Below, piece by piece: positions 1 through 11,133 of a stretch of DNA of 64,000 nucleotides. The position numbers and the translations under genes were made by a program. This DNA comes from Mycobacterium sp. SM1 (GTDB lineage Bacteria; Actinomycetota; Actinomycetes; Mycobacteriales; Mycobacteriaceae): NCBI RefSeq assembly GCF_018361265.1, contig NZ_JAFLNH010000002.1, positions 682,001 through 746,000 on the forward strand, given 5' to 3'. Below the pieces are notes generated by a model. The model searched no databases, was not told the DNA's origin, and was given only the letters and a program-made list of their open reading frames with translations. Every line of letters begins with the position of its first letter. Position 1 is the first letter of the stretch.

Positions 1-1842
1 AGCCCGGACACCCCGTGGCAGGCCGAGATGGAAGACGCCTTCGGCTTCACCGAAACCGCCGACCAGCTCACCGCGATCAGCGAGGTCAAGGCCGATATGG
101 AAAAGCCGATCCCGATGGACCGGGTGGTCTGCGGTGACGTCGGCTATGGCAAAACCGAGATCGCGGTGCGCGCGGCGTTCAAGGCCGTCCAAGACGGCAA
201 ACAGGTCGCCGTGCTGGTGCCCACCACGCTGCTGTGCGACCAGCACCTGCAGACGTTTCGTGAGCGAATGTCCGGATTTCCGGTGCGGATCGAGGGGCTG
301 TCGCGGTTCACCGGCCCCGCCGAGTCGCGTGTGGTGCTCGACGGGATGGCCGACGGCAGCGTGGATATCGTGATCGGCACCCATCGCTTGCTGCAGACCG
401 GGGTGCGCTGGAAAGACCTCGGGCTGGTGATCGTCGACGAGGAGCACCGGTTCGGCGTCGAACACAAGGAGCACATCAAAAGCCTGCGCACCCATGTGGA
501 CGTGCTGACCATGAGCGCCACCCCGATTCCGCGCACCCTGGAAATGAGCTTGGCCGGGATCCGCGAGATGTCCACGATCCTGACCCCGCCCGAGGACCGC
601 TTCCCGGTGCTGACCTATGTCGGGCCGCACGACGACAAGCAGATCGCTGCCGCGTTACGACGCGAGCTGCTGCGCGACGGGCAGGCATTCTACATCCACA
701 ACCGGGTCAGCACGATCGACCACGCCGCGGCGCGGGTGCGGGCCCTGGTGCCCGAGGCCCGGGTGGTGGTCGCGCACGGCCAGATGCCCGAGGAGTTGCT
801 GGAACGCACCGTGCAAGGGTTCTGGAACCGCGAATACGACATCCTGGTGTGCACGACCGTCGTGGAAGCCGGCCTAGATATCACCAACGCCAACACCCTC
901 ATCGTCGAGCGCGCCGACAGCTTCGGGCTATCCCAACTGCATCAGTTGCGCGGGCGGGTCGGGCGTAGCCGCGAGCGCGGCTATGCCTACTTCTTCTATC
1001 CACCCGACACGCCGCTGACCGAGACGGCCTATGACCGGTTGGCGACGATCGCGCAGAACAACGAACTCGGCGCGGGCATGGCGGTCGCGCTGAAAGACCT
1101 CGAGATCCGCGGCGCCGGTAACGTGCTCGGTGTCGAGCAGTCCGGGCACGTGGCCGGTGTCGGGTTCGACCTATATGTGCGGCTGGTGGGCGAGGCCGTC
1201 GAGGCATACCGCGCCGCCGTCGACGGGCACACCGTCACGTCGGCCGCGGAACCCAAGGACATCCGCATCGATCTGCCGGTGGACGCCCACCTGCCGCCGG
1301 ACTACATCGCCAGCGACCGGCTGCGCTTGGAGGGCTACCGCAGACTGGCCGCCGCGTCGGACGACGCCGCTATTGACGCCGTCGTCGAGGAGCTGACCGA
1401 CCGGTACGGGGCGCTGCCCGACCCGGCCCGGCGGCTGGTGGCGGTGGCGCGGCTGCGGCTGCTGTGCCGTGATCGCGGCATCACCGAGGTCTCGGCGGTC
1501 TCGGCTGCTACGGTGCGGCTCTCGCCGCTGACGCTGCCGGACTCCGCGCAGGTGCGCCTGGCGCGACGGTATCCGGGCGCGCGCTACAGCGCCACCACCG
1601 CGACGGTGCACGTTCCCATTCCACGAGCGGGCGGCGGTGCCGGGGCACCGCGAATCCGCGACCTTGAGCTGGTGCACATGGTGGCCGAGCTGGTATCGGT
1701 ACTCGATGGGACGCCGCAGCGGCAAATTGATATAACGAACCCCGTGATAACTGGCGATGATGCGGGCCGTGACGCGGGGCGAGGAGGAGCCGGGCGATCG
1801 AACCACCCGGCGGCGATCGGTGGGAGGCGGCGAACGCGATGA
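1..1842 (+). CDS. mfd: Mfd transcription-repair coupling factor, C-terminal part (5' end outside window)
   Basis: This is the C-terminal half (613 residues) of the ATP-dependent DNA translocase that removes stalled RNA polymerase from lesions and recruits UvrA in transcription-coupled repair. The frame is open from base 1, so the gene begins upstream; the family is usually about 1,150-1,230 residues. Visible superfamily-2 motifs are Walker [10 protein letters not shown] (about residue 45), the DEEH box (about 147), SATPIPRTL (motif III), [10 protein letters not shown], and [12 protein letters not shown] (motif VI). The last 200 residues match the regulatory TRCF domain, followed by a low-complexity Gly/Arg tail. 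Its stop overlaps the mazG start (ATGA at 1839), which suggests translational coupling. Confidence 0.96.
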   Translation, partial: SPDTPWQAEMEDAFGFTETADQLTAISEVKADMEKPIPMDRVVCGDVGYGKTEIAVRAAFKAVQDGKQVAVLVPTTLLCDQHLQTFRERMSGFPVRIEGLSRFTGPAESRVVLDGMADGSVDIVIGTHRLLQTGVRWKDLGLVIVDEEHRFGVEHKEHIKSLRTHVDVLTMSATPIPRTLEMSLAGIREMSTILTPPEDRFPVLTYVGPHDDKQIAAALRRELLRDGQAFYIHNRVSTIDHAAARVRALVPEARVVVAHGQMPEELLERTVQGFWNREYDILVCTTVVEAGLDITNANTLIVERADSFGLSQLHQLRGRVGRSRERGYAYFFYPPDTPLTETAYDRLATIAQNNELGAGMAVALKDLEIRGAGNVLGVEQSGHVAGVGFDLYVRLVGEAVEAYRAAVDGHTVTSAAEPKDIRIDLPVDAHLPPDYIASDRLRLEGYRRLAAASDDAAIDAVVEELTDRYGALPDPARRLVAVARLRLLCRDRGITEVSAVSAATVRLSPLTLPDSAQVRLARRYPGARYSATTATVHVPIPRAGGGAGAPRIRDLELVHMVAELVSVLDGTPQRQIDITNPVITGDDAGRDAGRGGAGRSNHPAAIGGRRRTR

Positions 1843-2996
1843 CCGTGGTCCTGGTGGATCCGCGCCGACCGTCGCTGGTGCCCGTCGAAGCGGTCGAGTT
1901 TCTCGGTGGGCAGGTCCAATACACCGAGGAAATGCCCGTCGCGGTCCCCTGGTCGCTACCCTCGGCGCGACCGGTGCATTCCGGTGACGACGCCCCGGTG
2001 TTGTTGTCATCTGACCCGGACCATCCGGCCGTTGTGGCGCGGTTGGCCGCCGGGGAGCGGCTGATCGCGGCGCCGGAGCAGCAGCGTGGCGAGCGGCTCG
2101 TCGACGCGGTCGCGATGATGGACAAGTTGCGCACTGCCGGTCCGTGGGAAAGCGAACAGACTCACGACTCGTTGCGCCGGTACCTGCTGGAGGAGACCTA
2201 CGAGCTCTTCGACGCGGTCCGTCGCGGCGACGTCGACGAGCTGCGCGAAGAACTCGGCGACGTTTTGCTTCAGGTGCTCTTCCACGCTCGCATCGCCGAG
2301 GAGGCGCCGCAGCGCCCGTTCTCCATCGACGACGTCGCCGACACGTTGGTGCGGAAGTTGACCAAGCGAGTGCCGGGCGTGCTTGCCGGCGAGGCGATCT
2401 CGCTTGACGAGCAGTTGGCTCAATGGGAGGAGGCCAAGGCCGTCGAAAATACCCGAAAGTCGCGTAACTCGATCATGGACGGTGTTCCAACCAGTCAGCC
2501 CGCACTAGCGTTGGCGCAGAAGGTCCTTCAGCGGGCGAGCAAAGCCGGGGTGCCGGCCGACCTCATCCCAGCAGCGCTCACCTCGATCACGGTGTCCGCC
2601 GAAGTCGACGTCGAGAATGCCCTTCGGGCAGCAGTTTTGGATTTCATGGAGGATGTCCGTAGCACCGAGAAAGCCGTCGCCGCAGCGCGCCGTGGTGAGG
2701 ATGTCGCCGAGGAGCTCGATGTCGCGCCACTGGGCGTGATCACCGAAGACGAGTGGCGGGCGTACTGGCCGCCGCCGGTGGGGGAGACGGTTGACGAGGG
2801 GGCTGACGAGCTTACCGGGGAGGCCGACGGGTGGCCGGATGACCCCGCTGCCGCCGCGGGATCGGCGGACGGGTCCGCGCCGGCGGTCTCGGGACAATCG
2901 GTTACCGTGGCGGGCGCAGCGACGCCGGTCGAGCCGGTGCCGGAAGCGCCGGCGAGCGGCCAGGGCGACCAGGACGGCGCCGTCGACGCCAAGTAA
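1839..2996 (+). CDS. mazG: MazG nucleoside triphosphate pyrophosphohydrolase
   Basis: MazG hydrolyses (d)NTPs, including damaged ones, to monophosphates and pyrophosphate, cleaning the nucleotide pool. The catalytic EExxE-type helix pattern is visible in [12 protein letters not shown] and [21 protein letters not shown] (residues about 115-155). The protein has 385 residues; I recall about 325 for the M. tuberculosis protein. Most of the excess is an acidic, Ala/Pro-rich C-terminal tail (after about residue 320) that looks disordered. The start is the ATG of the ATGA overlap with mfd. The context, following mfd, links it to genome maintenance. Confidence 0.93.
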   Translation: MTVVLVDPRRPSLVPVEAVEFLGGQVQYTEEMPVAVPWSLPSARPVHSGDDAPVLLSSDPDHPAVVARLAAGERLIAAPEQQRGERLVDAVAMMDKLRTAGPWESEQTHDSLRRYLLEETYELFDAVRRGDVDELREELGDVLLQVLFHARIAEEAPQRPFSIDDVADTLVRKLTKRVPGVLAGEAISLDEQLAQWEEAKAVENTRKSRNSIMDGVPTSQPALALAQKVLQRASKAGVPADLIPAALTSITVSAEVDVENALRAAVLDFMEDVRSTEKAVAAARRGEDVAEELDVAPLGVITEDEWRAYWPPPVGETVDEGADELTGEADGWPDDPAAAAGSADGSAPAVSGQSVTVAGAATPVEPVPEAPASGQGDQDGAVDAK

Positions 2997-3280
2997 GCCA
3001 AGTAAACAACCAAGTAAGCGCGGGAGGCACCCGATACTGGGATCCGTGCTGGTGGTCGCTCACCTCGATGTTTTTCATCACAGCGGTGATCCCGCAGGAA
3101 TGGGTTGTCGATGCCGTTGAACATCCGCTCCCAGGAAGTGTGCTTCGTTTCCCAAAAGCACGCGTGTCGGCCGGTATGGTCCCGACAATGGCCGATTTGC
3201 ATGGTGCGGCGCAGACTAAGGGATGGGTAGTCCCAACGGCGTGCGACGATGGTGGTGACCAAGACGGCTTAGGAAGTGGT

Positions 3281-4012
3281 GTGTCGCCGGTGCGGTGGTT
3301 GCGGGCGGTCGCTGTCCTGGGGGCAACGGCGGTGCTCTTGTCATCGAGTTGCACGTGGCAGCTTAGCGCTTTCATCCCGGAGGGCGTTCCGCCCCCGGCG
3401 GGGGACCCGGTGCCGCCGGTTGACACGCACGTCAAAGGCCGGCCCGCCGATCAATTGCATGATTGGGCGGTGCGGCGCGCCGCGGCGCTGAAAATCCCGG
3501 TGATCGCGCTGGAGGCCTACGGGTATGCGGCGCGGGTGGCCGAGGTGGAAAACCCGAAATGCCATCTCTCGTGGACGACGTTGGCCGGCATCGGGGAGGT
3601 GGAAAGCCACCACGGCACCTATCACCACGCGACGATTGCGCCCAACGGTGATGTGCGTCCGCCGATTCGGGGGGTGCGCCTCGACGGCAGCGGCGGCACC
3701 ATGCGCATTGTCGACAGCGACGACGGCGGCATGGACGGTGACTCGGCTGCGGACCGGGCGATGGGGCCGATGCAGTTCATTCCGGAGACCTGGCGGTTGT
3801 ACGGGGTCGACGCCCACAACAACGGAGTTGCCAGCGTGGACAACATCGACGACGCCGCGCTGTCCGCTGCCGGGTACTTATGTTGGCGCGGAAAGGACCT
3901 TGCAACACCCCGGGGATGGATCACCGCGCTTCGGGCCTACAACAATTCCGGCCCGTACGCGCGCGCCGTGCGGGACTGGGCCACCGCTTATGCAGCGGGC
4001 CACGCACTTTAA
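3281..4012 (+). CDS. lpqU: LpqU-like exported lytic transglycosylase
   Basis: A 243-residue exported protein with a lytic murein transglycosylase domain that would cleave the peptidoglycan glycan strand. The catalytic-Glu segment is GIGEVESHHG, and MGPMQFIPETW is the family's second typical motif. I chose the GTG at 3281, which follows AGGAAG with good spacing and gives a compact signal segment (VAVLGATAVLLSSSC). The frame is open upstream to 3068, so a longer form is possible. The Cys after LSSS is the putative lipidation site, although Ser at -3 is a weak lipobox. It sits between mazG and eno as in M. tuberculosis. Confidence 0.88.
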   Translation: MSPVRWLRAVAVLGATAVLLSSSCTWQLSAFIPEGVPPPAGDPVPPVDTHVKGRPADQLHDWAVRRAAALKIPVIALEAYGYAARVAEVENPKCHLSWTTLAGIGEVESHHGTYHHATIAPNGDVRPPIRGVRLDGSGGTMRIVDSDDGGMDGDSAADRAMGPMQFIPETWRLYGVDAHNNGVASVDNIDDAALSAAGYLCWRGKDLATPRGWITALRAYNNSGPYARAVRDWATAYAAGHAL

Positions 4013-4170
4013 CGTGTTAGCGTGCCTCCGGCTCCTCGGGCCGCCGTCGCGGCGCGCATCGCCGGGCGGGCACGTGCGCCGCGGGCGCGGCATTAGGCTA
4101 TCGGCAGCTGCGGTGCCCTGCCGGACGGTCTTCGCGAGATCCTGCCCGCGATGTCCGTAGCCGCGGTTAA

Positions 4171-5502
<1,332 letters not shown>

Positions 5503-5519
5503 GCTGGCAGTGAATCCGG

Positions 5520-6170
5520 ATGCCCGAAGCGAAACGGACTAACCTGAAGCGGCGCTCGCCTGCGCCGCGACCGGGTGGATCCGCTGACTCGGTTGGGGGG
5601 CCTCCGCGGACGCCGCCGACGAAGAGCAACCGCGGCTCACCGCGAGCCCAGGCAGCGCCCGTCATCGACCCCATCAAGCGGTCGGTCACCGAATCGGCCG
5701 AGCAGCGGTCTGAGCAACGGCTGGGGTTCACCGCGCGCCGGGCCGCGGTGCTGGCCGCGGTTGCCTGTGTCTTGACGCTGACCATCACGGGCCCAGTCCG
5801 CACCTATTTCGCGCAGCGCACCGAGATGACGCAGTTAGCCGCGACCGAGGCCGCGCTGCGGCGGCAGATCGCCGACCTGGAGCAGCAGAAGGCCAAGCTG
5901 GCCGATCCCGCCTACATTGCCGCGCAGGCCCGTGAACGCCTCGGGTTCGTGAAGCCCGGGGACATCCCGTTTCAGGTGCAACTTCCCGCCGCGGCAGCTG
6001 CCCCGACGCAACCGGGATCCGGATCGACTCCTGCGGTCAGCAACGACCCCTGGTATACGGCGCTGTGGCACACCATCGCCGACGCTCCGCACGGACCGGC
6101 TTCCGCCCCACAAGCTCCGCTACCCTCACCTGCAGCTGTCCCGCCGAGTCCGTTATCGCCCGGTGGTTGA
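5520..6170 (+). CDS. FtsB/DivIC-type septum formation initiator protein
   Basis: A 216-residue bitopic membrane protein. A basic, Pro-rich cytoplasmic N-terminus (residues 1-70) is followed by one membrane segment (about 75-97, VLAAVACVLTLTITGPV) and then a coiled coil (AATEAALRRQIADLEQQKAKL) with the typical DPAYIAAQARERLGFVKPGD motif of FtsB/DivIC. The C-terminus is Pro-rich. The family acts at the division septum with FtsL and FtsQ. It lies 17 bp downstream of eno, as Rv1024 does in M. tuberculosis. Confidence 0.88.
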   Translation: MPEAKRTNLKRRSPAPRPGGSADSVGGPPRTPPTKSNRGSPRAQAAPVIDPIKRSVTESAEQRSEQRLGFTARRAAVLAAVACVLTLTITGPVRTYFAQRTEMTQLAATEAALRRQIADLEQQKAKLADPAYIAAQARERLGFVKPGDIPFQVQLPAAAAAPTQPGSGSTPAVSNDPWYTALWHTIADAPHGPASAPQAPLPSPAAVPPSPLSPGG

Positions 6171-6666
6171 TCCTGCGGACCTGGAGGCGGTGGCGCGTCA
6201 GCTCGGACGCGAGCCCCGCGGAGTGCTCGAGGTCGCCTACCGCTGTCCCAACGGTGAGCCTGCCGTGATAAAGACGGCCCCGAAATTGCCTGACGGCACC
6301 CCGTTTCCGACGCTGTACTACCTCACCCATCCGGTGCTGACCGCCGCCGTGAGCCGGCTGGAATGCTCGGGTGTGATGCGCGAGATGACCACGCGGCTGC
6401 GGCAGGATCCCGTACTGGCCGCCGCCTACCGGCGGGCCCACGAGTCATACCTGGCCGAGCGTGATGCGCTCTACCCGCTGGGAACGGCAGTCTCCGCCGG
6501 TGGCATGCCCGAGCGGGTCAAATGCCTGCATGCGCTGATCGCGCATTCGCTGGCCAAGGGCCCTGGGGTGAATCCGCTCGGTGACGAGGCGTTGGCGCTG
6601 CTGGCCAGCGAAGCGCACCTCGGGTTGGAGCGGATCGGGATCTTGGCGCCAGGGCGGTGGGCATGA
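6163..6666 (+). CDS. DUF501-type conserved protein (Rv1025-like)
   Basis: A 167-residue conserved actinobacterial protein without an assigned enzyme activity. It begins with a GTG that overlaps the end of the upstream gene by 8 bp and overlaps ppx2 downstream, so the three are probably co-translated. Several Cys residues (CPNG, LECSG, VKCLHA) and the segment FPTLYYLTHPVLTAAVSRLECSG are consistent with DUF501. No signal peptide or membrane segment is seen. The constant placement between an FtsB-like gene and an exopolyphosphatase is the main context. Confidence 0.82.
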   Translation: MVDPADLEAVARQLGREPRGVLEVAYRCPNGEPAVIKTAPKLPDGTPFPTLYYLTHPVLTAAVSRLECSGVMREMTTRLRQDPVLAAAYRRAHESYLAERDALYPLGTAVSAGGMPERVKCLHALIAHSLAKGPGVNPLGDEALALLASEAHLGLERIGILAPGRWA

Positions 6667-7607
6667 GTCGCGTCGCGGCGATCGACTGCGGCACCAACTC
6701 GATCCGGTTGCTGATCGCCGAGGCGGTCAACCGGCACCTGCGCGATGTGCACCGCGAGATGCGCATCGTGAGGCTGGGACAGGGAGTGGACGCCACCGGC
6801 CGGCTCGCCCCGGAGGCACTGGAGCGTGCCCGCGCCGCGCTCACCGATTACGCGGCGCTGTGTGCGAGGCATGCCGTGCAGCGGGTGCGGATGGTGGCCA
6901 CCTCGGCCGTTCGTGACGCCGCGAATCGGGATGCCTTCTTTGCGATGACCGCCGGCGTGCTGGGTGCGGTGATGCCCGGGGCGATGGCGGAGGCGATCAG
7001 CGGGGCCCAGGAGGCTGAGCTGTCCTTCCGGGGAGCGGTGAGCGAATTAGATCCCGTCGGCGCACCTTTCGTGGTCGTCGACGTGGGTGGCGGCTCCACC
7101 GAGATCGTGCTTGGCGGACCCGACGGGGTGCGGGCCAGTGTTTCGGTCGACATCGGCTGTGTGCGGCTGACGGAGCGTTGCCTGCATGCCGACCCGCCGG
7201 CACCCGACGAGGTGGCGACCGCCCGCCGGGTGGTGCGCGAGCAGCTTGCTGCGGCACTGCGCGTGGTGCCGGTCGAGGAGGCTCGGACCTGGGTGGGGGT
7301 GGCCGGGACAATGACGACGCTCTCGGCGCTGGCGCAGCGCCTGACGACGTATGACGCTGCGGCCATCCACCTTTCACGTGTGCGGCGCAATGAGCTGCTG
7401 ACGGCCTGTGAACAGGTGATCGGCATGGCACGACGCCAGCGCGCCGCGCTGGGACCGATGCACGAGGGCCGGGCCGACGTGATCGGGGGAGGCGCGATCA
7501 TCGTCGACGAGCTGGCGCGGCTGCTGCACGAGCGCGCCGGCATCGGGGAGCTGATCGTGAGCGAACACGACATCCTGGACGGCGTCGCGGCGTCGATCAT
7601 CGCCTGA
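6657..7607 (+). CDS. ppx2: Ppx/GppA-family exopolyphosphatase
   Basis: A phosphatase of the ASKHA fold that acts on inorganic polyphosphate or (p)ppGpp; Rv1026/Ppx2 is the likely ortholog. Nucleotide-binding signatures are AIDCGTNSIRLLIAE near the N-terminus and VVVDVGGGSTEIVLG in the middle, followed by SVDIGCVRLTER and GVAGTMTTLSALA. The length (316 residues) is that of the short mycobacterial form lacking the C-terminal HD domain of long Ppx. Two starts are possible, GTG 6657 or ATG 6663. Confidence 0.92.
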   Translation: MGMSRVAAIDCGTNSIRLLIAEAVNRHLRDVHREMRIVRLGQGVDATGRLAPEALERARAALTDYAALCARHAVQRVRMVATSAVRDAANRDAFFAMTAGVLGAVMPGAMAEAISGAQEAELSFRGAVSELDPVGAPFVVVDVGGGSTEIVLGGPDGVRASVSVDIGCVRLTERCLHADPPAPDEVATARRVVREQLAAALRVVPVEEARTWVGVAGTMTTLSALAQRLTTYDAAAIHLSRVRRNELLTACEQVIGMARRQRAALGPMHEGRADVIGGGAIIVDELARLLHERAGIGELIVSEHDILDGVAASIIA

Positions 7608-7620
7608 TCGGGTCGCAGAG

Positions 7621-9027
7621 TCAGCGGCCGAGCAGGCGATTCTTGTGTTCGGCGTATTCTTCTTCGGTCAGTATGCCCGCGGAGCGAAGCTCGGCCAGCT
7701 GCCGTATCCGGGCCGCGACTCCCGTCACCACGATCCTTGGGTTGACGGGCGATGGTGCTGGCTTATCGCCCGTCGCCTTGTCGGTCGCGGCTTCGGCGAT
7801 TCTGGCCGCCGTCCGTTTTTCGGGTGTTGCGGCGCCGACTTTGCCGCCGTCGGTGCCCGCGCCGCCGGCCATGGCCGACCCGAGCATGCCCGCCAGGCCC
7901 ATCGAGGTGAACGGGCTGCCCAATTCGGCTTGCGTCGTCTCTGCGGCCGCCGCCGCAACGGCAGGGGTGATGCTGGTGGCCGACGACATCGGCAGGGTCA
8001 TCGAGGTGGGGCGTACCGCCGGCGCCTCGACGGCCCACCTCGGAGGCACCGACAACGTCCCGATGGTGTTGGCCTGGCCCAGACTCGCTGACACCGTTGG
8101 TGGTGACGTCGCGAGCGGACCCGGGTTGGTGATGATCGCCCGGAACTCGGCGGGGGGAACCTGCGCTGTCCCGGGCCAGGGCTCGACTCCTGCCCAGCCA
8201 CTGACGTCGTCATCGGTATGCAGACCGGCCACCGTACCCAGATAGGCCGGCGGAAGGTCCACGATCCCGCCCAGGATTTCCATCGGCGCGCCGGCGGAAA
8301 GAATAGCCGTATAGGTTGGCGCGTCCAGAAAGACGGTCACCAGGTTGCTTAACGTGTTCAGCACATCCAGCGGGGTCGCCAGGGCTGGCGGATCCGCCAA
8401 CGAAACCCCTTGGGACACACCCGAGACGGTGCTCTGCACATGTCCCGCGGGGGTAGTGGCGGCGTGGCCGACCGCGGCGGCCTGACCGGCCAACCCGCCC
8501 GGTGCGGTGTTTTGGCGTGGTGGGCTGAACGGTGTCAGCACGGTCGCCAATGCCGACGAGCTCGCGTAGCCGGCCATTGCCGCGGCGTCTTGGGCCCACA
8601 TCTCGGCGTATTGCGCCTCGGTGGCCGCTATCGCCGGCGTGTTCTGGCCAAAGAAGTTGGTCGCCACCAGAGCCATCAGCAGGCTGCGATTGGCCGCGAT
8701 CATCGGCGGCGGCACCGTCAAAGCAAACGCCGCCTCGTAGGCGGCGGCAGCGGCCTTGGCTTGGATTGCCGTCTCTTCCGCCTGTACGGCGGTGGCGCTG
8801 AGCCATGTCACAAACGATTCGGCCGCAACCGCCATCGCCGCCGACGACGGTCCGGCCCACGTCCCGGAGATCAGTGCCGTCACCACCGACCGATACGAGC
8901 CCGCCGCCGTGTACAGCTCGTCGGCTAGTGCTTCCCAGGCCTGCGCAGCGGCCAGCATCGGGCCCGATCCCGGACCGGTATACATCCGGCCGGAGTTGAT
9001 CTCCGGTGGATAGATTCCGAAATCCAT
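7621..9027 (-). CDS. PPE family protein with SHOCT-like C-terminus
   Basis: A 468-residue PPE protein, probably exported by ESX-5. The N-terminal PPE domain (residues 1-175) starts [15 protein letters not shown] and contains the [10 protein letters not shown] stretch. An SVP motif (GTLSVPPRW) follows near residue 320, placing it in the PPE-SVP subgroup. The last 30 residues (IRQLAELRSAGILTEEEYAEH and on) match the SHOCT pattern: a short helix, GILTEEEY, then a Lys/Leu end. This is an unusual end for a PPE. It is the distal gene of a PE-PPE-PPE set, 56 bp after the previous PPE gene. Confidence 0.9.
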   Translation of the reverse strand: MDFGIYPPEINSGRMYTGPGSGPMLAAAQAWEALADELYTAAGSYRSVVTALISGTWAGPSSAAMAVAAESFVTWLSATAVQAEETAIQAKAAAAAYEAAFALTVPPPMIAANRSLLMALVATNFFGQNTPAIAATEAQYAEMWAQDAAAMAGYASSSALATVLTPFSPPRQNTAPGGLAGQAAAVGHAATTPAGHVQSTVSGVSQGVSLADPPALATPLDVLNTLSNLVTVFLDAPTYTAILSAGAPMEILGGIVDLPPAYLGTVAGLHTDDDVSGWAGVEPWPGTAQVPPAEFRAIITNPGPLATSPPTVSASLGQANTIGTLSVPPRWAVEAPAVRPTSMTLPMSSATSITPAVAAAAAETTQAELGSPFTSMGLAGMLGSAMAGGAGTDGGKVGAATPEKRTAARIAEAATDKATGDKPAPSPVNPRIVVTGVAARIRQLAELRSAGILTEEEYAEHKNRLLGR

Positions 9028-9083
9028 TGCTGCGTGCCCCTACCTGCGCAAGACCGGCGCCGATGTCACAGCGCGGCGCGTGT

Positions 9084-10529
9084 TCAGCGCCCCAGCAGGC
9101 GGTTTTTCTGCTCGGTGTATTCCTCATCGGTGAGAATGCCTTCGTCGCGAAGCTTGGCGAATTCGCGCAGTTCGGCCGCGACTCCCGTCACCACGGTCCG
9201 CGGCTTGGCCGCGTCGGCGTCAGGGTCGGCCGCCGCCGGGGCGCCTGCGATTCCGGAGCCTGCCGGGAGGGCGGCCACCCGTCGGTCGGTGGCCGCCTTG
9301 CCGGCATCCTTGCCGCCGCCGGCGCCGACCGCCCCGGCGACGGCTCTCCCGGCCATCCCCGCCAGCGCTATCTCGCCGAGCGTGCTGCCCGAGCCGGTTT
9401 CCACGATCTCCTCAACCGCCGCCACGGGGATGGCGCTAAGGCCGGGTAGCGCCGGCAACGCCACCGCGACCGGGCGCACCGCGGGTGTGGCGATCTGCCA
9501 GGTCGGCGGCACCGACAAGGCCCCCACCGTGTTCGCCTCGCCCAGACCGGCCGACAGCGAGGGCACCGGCGCCGGCGCCGATGGCGCCACCGGGCCAGTG
9601 ATGATCGCCTTGAACGGGGTGGGGGGCGCCTCACCCGTGCCCGGCCAGGGCTCTTCGCCCGCCCAGCCGCTGACAATCTCGTCCGTGTGCAAACCGGTCC
9701 CGGCGCCGACGACGTCCAGGGGCAGCGACACGACGCTGATCGCCCCGGCCGGTATGTCGACCGAGAAGGTAACCAGGTCGGCCGGTATGTCGAGAAAGAT
9801 GGTGACCAGGTCGCTGAGCAGGTCCAGGATGTTCAGCAGGCTCGCCGGGGTGGGATCCGCGGCTGCCGGCGCGGCCGCAGCCTGCAGCGCGTTGGGTACC
9901 GCGGAAAGAGCGTGCTGGACCGACGAGACGGTGCTTTGCGCGTTGCCGGCCGATGTGGCGGCGGCCCGGTTGACCGCGGCGGCCTGATCGGCCGATGCGG
10001 CGGGGTCGGTGTTGCGCCGGGGTGGGGCAAACGGGGTCAGCGCTGTCGCGGAGGCCGAGGAGCGGGCGTAGTTATACATCGCCGCGGCGTCTTGGGCCCA
10101 CATCTCGGCGTAGGCCGCCTCGGTGGCCGCGATCGCCGCGGTGTATTGCCCGAACAGGTTCTTTGCCGTCAGCCGTGCCAGCTGGCTGCGGTTGGCCGCG
10201 ATCACCGGCGGCGGGACTGTTGACGTAAACGCCTCCTGATAGGCGGCGGCCGCCGCCCTGGCCTGGGCGGCCGTCTGTTCGGCCTGCGTGGCGGTGGTGT
10301 TCAGCCAGGCCACATAGGAGGCCGCCGCGGCCGCCATCGCCGCCGACGACGGGCCCTGCCAGGGCCCGGCGGTCAGTCCCGAGATCACCGTCTGATACGA
10401 GCTGGCCGCCGAGCGCAACTCGGCGGCCAGCCCATCCCAGGCCTCCGCGGCGGCCAGCATCGGCCCGGAGCCCGGCCCGGAATACATGCGCCCGGAGTTG
10501 ATCTCCGGCGGTAACATCGCGAAATCCAT
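9084..10529 (-). CDS. PPE family protein with SHOCT-like C-terminus
   Basis: A 481-residue PPE-SVP protein (N-terminus [24 protein letters not shown] near residue 330). It is a paralog of the next gene downstream, with the same arrangement and a closely similar SHOCT-like tail ([18 protein letters not shown], ending KNRLLGR). It starts 15 bp after the stop of an upstream PE gene, the usual spacing for a PE-PPE pair that is exported as a heterodimer. The middle region, about residues 215-275, is hydrophobic and differs from its neighbour. Confidence 0.9.
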   Translation of the reverse strand: MDFAMLPPEINSGRMYSGPGSGPMLAAAEAWDGLAAELRSAASSYQTVISGLTAGPWQGPSSAAMAAAAASYVAWLNTTATQAEQTAAQARAAAAAYQEAFTSTVPPPVIAANRSQLARLTAKNLFGQYTAAIAATEAAYAEMWAQDAAAMYNYARSSASATALTPFAPPRRNTDPAASADQAAAVNRAAATSAGNAQSTVSSVQHALSAVPNALQAAAAPAAADPTPASLLNILDLLSDLVTIFLDIPADLVTFSVDIPAGAISVVSLPLDVVGAGTGLHTDEIVSGWAGEEPWPGTGEAPPTPFKAIITGPVAPSAPAPVPSLSAGLGEANTVGALSVPPTWQIATPAVRPVAVALPALPGLSAIPVAAVEEIVETGSGSTLGEIALAGMAGRAVAGAVGAGGGKDAGKAATDRRVAALPAGSGIAGAPAAADPDADAAKPRTVVTGVAAELREFAKLRDEGILTDEEYTEQKNRLLGR

Positions 10530-10543
10530 TGCGCTACACTACC

Positions 10544-10843
10544 TTAGGTGGCAGCGATGGCGTTGGCTGCCTCGGTTGCCGCGTAGGAGCCAGCGCTGGT
10601 CTGCATGGCGGTGACGAACATCTCATGAATGGCCGCCGCCTGAGCGCTGACCGCCTGATACATCTGCGCGTGCGCGGCGAATTGCGCCGCGGTCAGTGCC
10701 GAGACCTCATCGGCGGCTGCCGGAATTACCCCGGTCGTCGGGGCCGCCGCCGCCGAATTTGCCGCACTCATCGTGGCGCCGATTCCTTGCAAGTTACCCG
10801 CTGCCGCGGCCAACATTTCCGGCTGAATAGTCACGTAAGACAT
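10544..10843 (-). CDS. PE family protein
   Basis: A 99-residue PE-only protein. The PE motif is QPEMLAAAAGNL and the ESX secretion motif YxxxE is present as YAATE near the C-terminus. The start MSYVTIQPE at 10843 is supported by GGGAGGGAGG upstream; the frame is open six codons further. It is first in the minus-strand PE-PPE-PPE set and should partner the adjacent PPE protein. Confidence 0.93.
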   Translation of the reverse strand: MSYVTIQPEMLAAAAGNLQGIGATMSAANSAAAAPTTGVIPAAADEVSALTAAQFAAHAQMYQAVSAQAAAIHEMFVTAMQTSAGSYAATEAANAIAAT

Positions 10844-11133
10844 GAGCCTCCCTCCCGTCAATGACTTTTGGTGATCATCTAAGTCGTGAGATTAGATCGT
10901 GAGGTTAGATTGCGATAGCCATGGGTACCAAACTGTCCTGCCCGCCGGGCAATGGCATTATGAGTTGTTGACCGAATCCGCGCGAATTCATACGGATTCC
11001 TAACGGGTGGATTCCTGACGGCGGTGGTGTCGTCGATCATCTTTTCTCGAGGTCGGCGGATATCCGTCACCGTATTCTCCACGGCCGCCGCCGGGTGATT
11101 TGGCAGGTTAGGCGGGCGTGTCCGGCGCGGTGT

